11,714 bases of DNA, taken from Candidatus Sulfopaludibacter sp. SbA3. GTDB taxonomy: Bacteria; Acidobacteriota; Terriglobia; Bryobacterales; Bryobacteraceae. Location of the stretch: NCBI GenBank assembly GCA_945900935.1, contig CAMDKT010000121.1:1-11714 (forward strand), in the 5' to 3' direction. Under the pieces are notes generated by a model. It was not told where the DNA came from. It did no database searches and saw nothing but the letters and a program-made list of their open reading frames with translations. A program made the translations under genes and the position numbers. Of this stretch, positions 6,582 to 11,714 are shown piece after piece (position 1 is the stretch's first letter; each line of letters begins with the position of its first letter).

Positions 6582-7820
6582 ATTTCAACTCCGCCAACAG
6601 CGCCTCCGCAAACGTCCGCCCTTTCGCGGCAAAATTCCTCGCCTCGCCCGGATCCGTCTCCATCGTCTCCCGCGCCTGTTGCGCGAACGTCCGAACACGG
6701 TTCACCATTTCCGCCTGCACCGCCGTCAATACACGTCCCTCCGCCGCCGATAAGGCCGCCGCGCATTGTCTGATCAGCCCGTCCGTCTCCCGTCGCAGCC
6801 TTTCTTTCTCTTCCGCTGTTCGTAATTCCCCCAGCCGGTACGCCGGCAGTTCCGCCGCCGTTGCCTCCAACAGTGTCCGCGCCAGCAATGGCACGTCCTC
6901 CAGCCGCTCCCGCAGCGGCGGCAGATGGATCTCAAATACATTCAGCCGGTAAAACAGGTCCTCCCGAAACTGGTTTTGCCTGATCGCCTCCGCCAGATTC
7001 TTGTTCGTCGACGCCAACACCCGCACGTCCACCACCGTCTCTGCCCACCCGCCCAGCCGCCGCACGCGCGAATCTTCCAACACCCGCAGCAGCTTCGCCT
7101 GCGTATTCAACGGCATGTCGCCAATCTCATCCAGCAACAGCGTCCCGTGTTGTGCCAGATCAAGACACCCCGCCCGCCGTTCCACCGCCCCCGTGAACGC
7201 ACCCTTCTCATGCCCGAACAATTCACTCTCAATCAACGATTCCGGCATCGCCGTGCAACCAACTCCTTACCCGTCCCGGACTCCCCAGTAATCAGCACCG
7301 CCGCCTTCGACGGCGCCACCTGTTCCACCAGCGAGAAAATCTGCCGCATTCCCGCCGACCCGCCCGTCATCTGTCCCATCGTCCCGCTCTGGCTCAACTG
7401 CCGCTGCAACCGCTTCGCTTCTTCCGCCAGCCGCGCCTGCGTCATCGCCCGCTCCAGCAACACCCGCAGCACGCTCGCCTGGATCGGTTTCTCCAGGAAC
7501 CAAAACGCGCCCAATTCATGCATCGTCGAAACAGCCGTCTCAATATTCCTAAACGCCGTCAATACAATCACAGGCACCTGGATGTGCTCCAACGGAAGCC
7601 GCCGCAGCAGCTCAAATCCATCCATCCGCGGCATCTTCAAATCGGTGATCAATACCGATATCGGTTCAGCCAGCAGTTTCTCCAGCGCCTCCTGGCCATC
7701 GGCCGCCGTCTCCGTGCCGAATCCCCAATTCCGGATCATCCTCGCCAGCCCGTTCCGCTGGGACTCCTCGTCATCTGCGATCAATACACGCGCGTTGGGT
7801 AGACTTGCCGTCACCGCCAT
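6580..7820 (-). pseudogene. Sigma-54-dependent NtrC-type response regulator, disrupted by two deletions
   Basis: The first part (7820 to about 7250) encodes an intact receiver domain: DDEE at 16-19, phosphoacceptor D60 in LITDLKMPRMDG, T88, K111 in FLEKP. A linker helix and the start of a sigma-54 AAA+ domain with Walker A GESGTGKE follow. At 7249-7251 the sequence jumps from ELVAR to AMPESLIESELFGHEKGAFTGA in another frame. About 58 nt that normally encode some 20 residues are missing. The rest includes the GAFTGA loop, Walker B LLLDEIGDMP and FREDLFYRLNVFEI. Near 6860 the family sequence stops. The sensor II region (GNVREL) and Fis-type helix-turn-helix are replaced in frame by a charged helical tail ending LLAELK. 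The first start may be ATG 7820, but GTG 7814 has better AAGG spacing (6 nt). It cannot make a working activator; a truncated receiver protein of up to 195 residues could still be made. Confidence 0.85.
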
Positions 7821-7846
7821 CCTTCTCAGTTTGCCATGGGAGTTCC

Positions 7847-7855
7847 TGTTACAAT
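7847..7855 (+). promoter_or_regulatory. Extended -10 promoter element just upstream of bacterioferritin ATG
   Basis: TGTTACAAT matches the extended -10 pattern TGnTATAAT with one mismatch and ends six bases before the ATG at 7862. Transcription would begin at or within a base or two of the start codon. The GGGAG-like stretch further upstream (7838-7842) is too far away (about 19 nt) to serve as a ribosome site. Confidence 0.5.
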
Positions 7856-7861
7856 GCGAAT

Positions 7862-8338
7862 ATGCGCGGAAACGACGAAGTCATCGCCTATCTCAATGAG
7901 TGTTTGAAAGCTGAACTCACGGCCATCAACCAGTATTTCCTGCACGCCGAAATGATGGAAAACTGGGGCTACCAGAAGTTGGCCAACTACACCCGCAAAG
8001 AGTCCATCGACGAAATGCGCCACGCCGAAGCCCTCATCGAACGCCTGCTCTATTTGGACGGAACTCCCAACATGAGCGAACTATTCACCCTCGCCATCGG
8101 CAAAACCGTGAAGGAACAGTTCCAAAACGATCTCGCCCTCGAACTCCAGGCCGTGCCCCGTTTGAACAAAGCCATCGCCTGCGCCACCGCCGCCCACGAC
8201 AACGGCTCCCGCGATCTCTTCGAGAAGATCCTCGTCGACGAAGAACACCACGTCGATTGGCTCGAAGCCCAGCTTCACATGATGTCCGAAGTCGGCGATG
8301 GCAACTACCTCGCCCAGCAGATTCATAAGGAAGAGTAG
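7862..8338 (+). CDS. bfr: Bacterioferritin (haem-binding iron-storage protein)
   Basis: 158 residues, exactly the length typical of Bfr. All ferroxidase-centre ligands occupy standard positions: E18, E51, H54, E94, E127 and H130, together with Y25. M52, the axial ligand of the haem shared between subunit pairs, is present, so this is a true haem bacterioferritin and not a Dps or plain ferritin. The protein forms a 24-subunit shell that oxidises Fe(II) and stores it as a ferric mineral in the cytoplasm. The start at 7862 is chosen because the protein begins MRGNDEVIAYLNECLKAELT, the standard Bfr N-terminus; the frame extends further upstream without family similarity. It is divergent from the regulator pseudogene with 41 nt between the starts. 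No bacterioferritin-associated ferredoxin is nearby. Confidence 0.97.
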   Translation: MRGNDEVIAYLNECLKAELTAINQYFLHAEMMENWGYQKLANYTRKESIDEMRHAEALIERLLYLDGTPNMSELFTLAIGKTVKEQFQNDLALELQAVPRLNKAIACATAAHDNGSRDLFEKILVDEEHHVDWLEAQLHMMSEVGDGNYLAQQIHKEE

Positions 8339-8386
8339 GTCGGCTCTCCGCTACAGCGGCATGAAAAAACCGTGCCAACGACCAAT

Positions 8387-8575
8387 TTAATCTAACCTTA
8401 TCTCCGGGGTGATTCGGAATCGTCGTGTAGCTCGCGGTTCGCGGAGATCCTCCGCGGTTTGCAAATCCGGCATCGTTTGACGCCCCCGCCGGGCCTCGAT
8501 TAACTTCTTCGCGACATCCCGTGCGATCTCCAGCGTCTCCACCCCACTGCGCTTAAGGCTTCGCCCCCACCCCAA
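8387..8575 (-). CDS. Small open frame, possibly not a gene
   Basis: A 62-codon frame from a TTG (8575) or an in-frame GTG at 8545, overlapping the end of the M50 protease gene. Its composition (GVETLEIARDVAKKLIEARR, then PDLQTAEDLREP) looks protein-like, with an amphipathic helix, but I recognise no family and see no ribosome site. It may be a remnant of a lost gene or chance. Confidence 0.2.
   Translation of the reverse strand: MGWGRSLKRSGVETLEIARDVAKKLIEARRGRQTMPDLQTAEDLREPRATRRFRITPEIRLD
8440..8456. repeat. Hairpin between convergent bacterioferritin and protease genes
   Basis: CGCGGAG (8440-8446) and CTCCGCG (8450-8456) are perfect inverted arms around ATC. No T-run follows on either strand. 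It lies in the 214-bp space between the two convergent genes and may end or stabilise transcripts from either side. Confidence 0.45.
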
Positions 8576-9554
8576 TCCGCACCAAACACAACAACCCCAA
8601 CACCACCACTAACGCCAAATATCGCCCCAAAACCGGTACATCCCCCCGCTCCGGATAATCATTCGAAAACAACCGGTACACCGCCCCCGCCGCCAACAAA
8701 AACAGTACCGAATCCCCGGTGACAAACCACATCGCCAATATCGCTCCTAAACAAATCCCCCGCTGCTGCCGTGTCAGCGCCGCGAACGTCCGCCCCCCGT
8801 CCAATTGCCACACCGGCACTAAATTGAACAGGTTAATCCACGCCCCCCAGCGCGCCAGCGCCAGCCAAATCTCCGCCTGCGTGAACCCATAAAACGCCAG
8901 GCAAAACAGCGCCGCCGCTGTCCCCCAAACCGGTCCCGCCAGACCCACCCGCGCGTCCTGCCCAGGCGTCGACGGATGCGCCTTCAAAAACACCATCGCC
9001 CCTATCCCCGGTATAAACATCGGTGCCGACGCCGGGATCCCAAACCGCCGCAACTCCCACACATGTCCCATCTCATGCACGTAAATCGAAAGGATAAATC
9101 CCAGAGCGAACCACCACCCGTACAGGCTCCAATAAAATCCCAACGACAGTCCCATCGTGCTCAACGTCGCCAGATTCGTCAGCCCCAATAACAGCAGCTT
9201 TCCCTTCGTCAGGGCCAGCAAAAGAATCACTTTGAATTTCCATGCCAACAACCCGATCGGCCCCAGCGCCGCCACCCACTTCAATACCCCCCGCCTGTCC
9301 TGCTCCGCCGCGTGATGCGACGTTTCCAACTCCGCTATCTTCGCCGTCACAGCCTGATGTTGCCGCGTCTGGGAAGGCAACAACGCCAGCGCCTCCCGCC
9401 ACGCGTCCAGCGCCGCGCCAAACTGCTTCGCCTTAACCGCCGCGCCCGCCGCCGCAGCCAACTCCTCCAACCTCCCCGCATGTACCAGCCGCTGACAACC
9501 CCCGCAGTGCAGCGCCCCTTCCGCCAATTCCAATCCGCATCCGGAACAAATCAT
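8553..9554 (-). CDS. M50 (site-2-type) zinc metalloprotease with N-terminal zinc ribbon
   Basis: 333 residues. The first 20 residues hold a CxxC...CxxC zinc ribbon (C3, C6, C17, C20). A predicted helical-hairpin segment (about 27-80, TPR-like) follows, then six or so membrane segments. The M50 active site is HEMGH at 160-164 (zinc ligands H160 and H164, E161 catalytic) plus NLVPVWQLDGG (244-254), a variant of NPxPxxxLDGG with the third zinc ligand D252. Such proteases cut substrates inside the membrane, often releasing regulators. Its ATG overlaps the TGA of the upstream zinc-ribbon membrane protein gene (ATGA), so the two are translationally coupled. Family members of this compact FtsH-independent, PDZ-less type are common in Acidobacteria and deltaproteobacteria. 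Substrate unknown. Confidence 0.9.
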   Translation of the reverse strand: MICSGCGLELAEGALHCGGCQRLVHAGRLEELAAAAGAAVKAKQFGAALDAWREALALLPSQTRQHQAVTAKIAELETSHHAAEQDRRGVLKWVAALGPIGLLAWKFKVILLLALTKGKLLLLGLTNLATLSTMGLSLGFYWSLYGWWFALGFILSIYVHEMGHVWELRRFGIPASAPMFIPGIGAMVFLKAHPSTPGQDARVGLAGPVWGTAAALFCLAFYGFTQAEIWLALARWGAWINLFNLVPVWQLDGGRTFAALTRQQRGICLGAILAMWFVTGDSVLFLLAAGAVYRLFSNDYPERGDVPVLGRYLALVVVLGLLCLVRIGVGAKP

Positions 9555-10243
9555 CCGGCGGGCTCAATCTGGAAAGGACCCGTGATCTCCGCCTCATCCG
9601 GCTTCGTCAATAGCCACGCCCGCTGTAACGCCAGAAACACGATGAAGACACCAATCAGCCCCATCGGAAAATTGAAAAACGCGCCCAGCAACGGCGAAAC
9701 CAGCGCCAGCCCAACCAGCATTCCCAACCCCGCCGCCATCCCCGGCCCGCTCGGGCGAACCGTAACCTCCGGCGAGGCTTTCTGCTTCTGTTCCGCCGCC
9801 GCATTCTTTTTCTTAATCAAGTCGTTAATCAGGATCGGAACAAAACTCATCGAAATCGCCAAATAAGTCAGAACAACAGCCATAATCTGATACTTCCGGC
9901 TCGTATGGCCCCCGGTCCCCTTGCGAATAGCCGTGCCCACCAGCCAACCCACGCCAATCGCCAACAAGCCGATCTGAAACCCCGTCGCTATCTCAACCGC
10001 CGACCAGCCGGCCCAACCCAAAAGCGCCGCCCCGGACCCGTAAACCAGCGCCCGAAAAAACTTCTGCCGGCTATCCGGCAAATCCTGTCCCGTCTTCCGC
10101 GCCGCCGCGCAATCGCCGCAGACATTCACGCCCTGAATCTGCCAAAACGACTCCGCCAAAACCGCGCCGCAACCGCCACAACGAGGGCGTTCGTCCACCG
10201 TTTCCGCCGTGTGGAACTGTAAGTCTTCGGGGTCAGAATTCAT
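9551..10243 (-). CDS. Zinc-ribbon multi-pass membrane protein, partner of M50 protease
   Basis: 230 residues. A cytoplasmic N-terminus carries two CxxC pairs (C22/C25 and C42/C45), a treble-clef or B-box-like zinc site with the phrase GVNVCGDC. Four or five membrane helices follow: about 63-80, 88-106, 118-140, then a basic loop KKKNAAAEQKQK (144-155) and two more near 168-210. The layout matches hypothetical zinc-ribbon membrane proteins often found before M50 proteases. It shares a 4-nt overlap with the protease gene, so it is the first gene of the operon and may present substrates or anchor the complex. No enzymatic motif is visible. No ribosome site better than GTGAG is seen before the ATG. 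Function not known. Confidence 0.8.
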   Translation of the reverse strand: MNSDPEDLQFHTAETVDERPRCGGCGAVLAESFWQIQGVNVCGDCAAARKTGQDLPDSRQKFFRALVYGSGAALLGWAGWSAVEIATGFQIGLLAIGVGWLVGTAIRKGTGGHTSRKYQIMAVVLTYLAISMSFVPILINDLIKKKNAAAEQKQKASPEVTVRPSGPGMAAGLGMLVGLALVSPLLGAFFNFPMGLIGVFIVFLALQRAWLLTKPDEAEITGPFQIEPAG

Positions 10244-10270
10244 AGCTCACGCTTGAAGAGGCTACCACAC

Positions 10271-10495
10271 CTATCCAGGTTCTATCGGCAACCGGCGAAT
10301 TGTCGTCTGCCTTTCCTTCACGGAAATCAAGCAACTCCGTAGCAGTTGCGCCTCATACCGGAATAGTACCGGTTGGAAAATTCTCACAACCTCCTCCGCG
10401 CGGCAGCCCTCGCGGCGCAGACGGATAATCGATGGAAAGCCGAGCCTACGCACCGCGACAAGAGCATGGAGATCCGCCTCCTCGCTGTTTCGTGT
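10271..10495 (-). pseudogene. DUF5615 (PIN-like toxin) gene remnant, 3' part only
   Basis: The last 70 or so codons read EADLHALVAVRRLGFPSIIR, then LRREGCRAEEVV, and end ERQTTIRRLPIEPG. This follows the C-terminal half of DUF5615 PIN-like toxin proteins, in which a D-F-H-A-L motif is followed by PSVIRIR, EGL and a final strand ending in RRLPI. The N-terminal half with the first acidic active-site residues is absent: upstream codons in the same frame are low-complexity and come from unrelated G-rich DNA. The expected DFHA is DLHA. No antitoxin (DUF433) gene is nearby. It is a degraded toxin-antitoxin remnant; assignment is by remembered family pattern. Confidence 0.55.
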
Positions 10496-10740
10496 GGGTA
10501 GCGATCTTTGAGTGTTAGTTGGTAATGAGGGGGGGGAGGCGGCGCGTGGCCGCCTTCCACTCCGGACCTGGCACGGCGCTCGGGTCGCATCCCTGCGTTG
10601 CCCTATCCTCCAGCAGGCCATTCGATTGTACGGCTTTCGGGGGTCTCGATCCACTCTGGCCAGAAAGCGATAAATCCCAGGGGGGGGCGGGGGACGGCGT
10701 CCCCCGTGGGGGCAAGCGACGGATTTCCTTGCTGTTCGGC
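10496..10740. other. G-rich non-coding stretch with hairpins
   Basis: No believable gene here. It holds two G-runs on the + strand (10529-10536 and 10681-10687) and hairpins GGCGGC/GCCGCC (10538-10543/10549-10554) and CGGGGGAC/GTCCCCCG (10688-10695/10699-10706, 3-nt loop). The open frames crossing it on both strands have arginine/proline-rich content typical of chance frames in GC-rich DNA. It separates the toxin remnant from the insertion sequence and may be a dispersed repeat. Confidence 0.5.
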
Positions 10741-10764
10741 GTCCGCGTTATGATGACAGCGCAC

Positions 10765-10773
10765 AGGAGGAGG
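10765..10773 (+). promoter_or_regulatory. Ribosome binding site of the ISL3 transposase
   Basis: AGGAGGAGG seven bases before the ATG at 10781, a strong site that fixes the start although the gene is broken. Confidence 0.75.
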
Positions 10774-10780
10774 TGCGCCG

Positions 10781-11268
10781 ATGAACGAGAATGAGCTGTT
10801 TCAGGCAGCGTTGGGACTACTGCCTCCTGGCAGGTTGACCGGTGCGCTTTCGACGAGGCGACCGGACGACTCGACATCCATCTGGATTTTCCCCGTGGCA
10901 GTGTCTTTGCCTGTTCTGTTTGCGGGGTTCTGTGCAAGGCCTATGACACAAGCGAACTGATTTGGCGGCACTTGAACTTTTTTCAGCACCAAGCGTTCCT
11001 CCACGCCCGCACGCCCCGCGTGGAATGTTCGCAGTGAGGCGTGTACCGCGTGGCCGTACCGTGGGCCAGGCCCGACAGCGGTTTTACTCTATTGTTCGAG
11101 GCTCTGGTCATGATGCTGGCCAAGGCGATGCCGGTTTCCGCTGTTGGACGTATCGTCACCCACTACGTGGACGCGGCCCGCGCCAAAGCCGGCCATTCCA
11201 CGGTCACCCAGGTTGGCGTGGATGAAACCGCCTCCCGCCGCGGACAGAAATATGTTTCCCTTTTCGTA
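10781..11268 (+). pseudogene. ISL3-family transposase, frameshifted, nonsense-mutated and truncated
   Basis: The start reads MNENELFQAALGLLPP, then one base is missing near 10829 (GGCAG where TGGCAG is expected). The next frame continues QVDRCAFDEATGRLDIHLDF. It includes the ISL3 zinc-finger pair CSVCG, then RHLNFFQHQAFLHARTPRVE. A TGA at 11035-11037 replaces the second zinc-finger cysteine codon (CSQ-stop-GV). The frame then goes on with GVYRVAVPWARPDSGFTLLF, AKAMPVSAVGRIVTHY and QVGVDETASRRGQKYVSLFV, where the first catalytic Asp of the DDE set lies in GVDETA. Family sequence ends at 11268, with the rest (the remaining catalytic residues and right end) gone. Terminal repeats cannot be identified because one end is missing. 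Confidence 0.88.
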
Positions 11269-11714
11269 TCTACTCAGGTAGGCCTCAGCAAGATGCTCTC
11301 ACCGGATGATACTGCCCCGGCATGTGATTGGAGATTAGGTATATTTTTCGCTGGACTCGAAGCACCCTCATGCCGTACTCTTTAGACCATGACAGGCGTG
11401 ATGGTGGTACAAGGACGGGAGTTGAGCGGCGAGGACATCGGGCAGATTCAAGAGCTGCTGGCCGAACATCCCGAATGGGGACGGTCGCGGCTTAGCGAAG
11501 AGCTTTGCCGCCGCTGGGACTGGCGCAATGCGCTGGGCCGGTCCAAGGATATGGCGGCGCGGACACTGCTGCTGAAACTGGAACGATCCGGCCACATCCA
11601 ACTGCCTCCCCGTCAGCGGCCTTCATCCAACGAGTTCCGCAATCGCCGCGTGCCGGTTGTTCCGCCCGCAACCGAGCCAATCCACGGCCTATTGCATGAC
11701 CTGCGGCCCTTGTC
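11269..11714 (+). mobile_element. Probable DUF4338 (DruA-like) insertion into the ISL3 copy
   Basis: Transposase similarity stops abruptly after 11268 and a different element begins. A small hairpin CTAC-TCAG-GTAG sits at 11270-11281, right at the junction, and 11282-11388 is non-coding leader before the DUF4338 gene. The element continues beyond the window, so the right end and any target duplication cannot be checked. Boundary is inferred. Confidence 0.45.
11389..11714 (+). CDS. DUF4338-domain protein (DruA-like), N-terminal part, runs off window
   Basis: 108 codons are present without a stop. The N-terminus reads RELSGEDIGQIQELLAEHPE, then WGRSRLSEELCRRWDWRN, and from 54 KDMAARTLLLKLERSGHI followed by LPPRQRP. 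This is the winged-helix-like N-terminal domain typical of DUF4338 proteins, which include DruA of the Druantia anti-phage system and many stand-alone, multi-copy IS-like proteins. An in-frame TAG lies just upstream (11383-11385), fixing the start at ATG 11389 or at the nearby GTG 11398 or ATG 11401; no clear ribosome site is seen for any. With only the 5' part and no visible druE helicase, defence and transposition roles cannot be separated, but its position inside a broken insertion sequence favours a mobile element. Confidence 0.75.
   Translation, partial: MTGVMVVQGRELSGEDIGQIQELLAEHPEWGRSRLSEELCRRWDWRNALGRSKDMAARTLLLKLERSGHIQLPPRQRPSSNEFRNRRVPVVPPATEPIHGLLHDLRPL

Noticed and set aside
7831..7855. 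TTGCCA at 7831 as a -35 box for bfr
   Set aside because: The spacer to TACAAT would be only 13 nt; the extended -10 alone is the better explanation.
6925..7899. Long plus-strand frame across the regulator pseudogene
   Set aside because: Shadow of the receiver/AAA+ coding strand; serine- and arginine-rich without motifs.
8339..8400. Possible terminator after bacterioferritin (CCGC/GCGG stem, A-run nearby)
   Set aside because: The stem is only four pairs and no T-run follows on the + strand.
10515..10937. Minus-strand 140-codon frame and overlapping plus-strand frame 10519-10794
   Set aside because: Arg/Pro-rich content from G-runs, no ribosome site, overlaps the true ISL3 start.
1..11714. 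CRISPR array, tRNA or rRNA genes
   Set aside because: No regularly spaced repeats, no tRNA-like cloverleaf or rRNA conserved stretch was seen on reading both strands by eye.

Overview
The window (about 60% G+C by eye) looks like chromosomal DNA of a soil-type acidobacterium, probably of the Solibacter/Bryobacter group. This is inferred from the family repertoire and protein style: a short-leader sulfatase beside a cupin-like protein, a JAB-like membrane protein, an OmpA-type lipoprotein, and an NtrC-type regulator. It was not tested by any search. A block of housekeeping and accessory genes in the middle is flanked on both sides by decayed mobile DNA.

Left edge (1-640): the 3' end of a group II intron (domains V and VI), then the 3' third of a GMC-type oxidoreductase broken by several frameshifts. 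From 640 a membrane protein with a JAB-like cytoplasmic domain runs rightward. It meets, tail to tail, a leftward three-gene cluster: cupin-like secreted protein, 3-hydroxyacyl-CoA dehydrogenase, sulfatase. The cluster has a 4-nt overlap and a 3-nt gap, so it is probably one operon. A divergent region with strong hairpins separates it from glgC (ADP-glucose pyrophosphorylase), which is followed by an OmpA-family lipoprotein and a clear intrinsic terminator.

Centre (6580-8340): a leftward NtrC-type response regulator is broken twice. One deletion removes the segment just after Walker A and shifts the frame. A second junction replaces the end of the AAA+ domain and the DNA-binding domain with an unrelated alpha-helical tail. 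It is divergent from a well-conserved haem bacterioferritin gene with an extended -10 only 6 nt before its ATG.

Right part (8340-10243): a two-gene leftward operon with a 4-nt overlap encodes a zinc-ribbon membrane protein and a zinc-ribbon-tagged M50 (site-2-type) metalloprotease, possibly a membrane proteolysis pair. From 10244 onward the DNA is again a graveyard: a 3' remnant of a DUF5615 (PIN-like toxin) gene, G-rich hairpin DNA, and an ISL3-type transposase gene with a frameshift and a nonsense codon. The ISL3 gene is cut off at about 11268, where a DUF4338 (DruA-like) element follows and runs off the window. No tRNA, rRNA or CRISPR array was seen.
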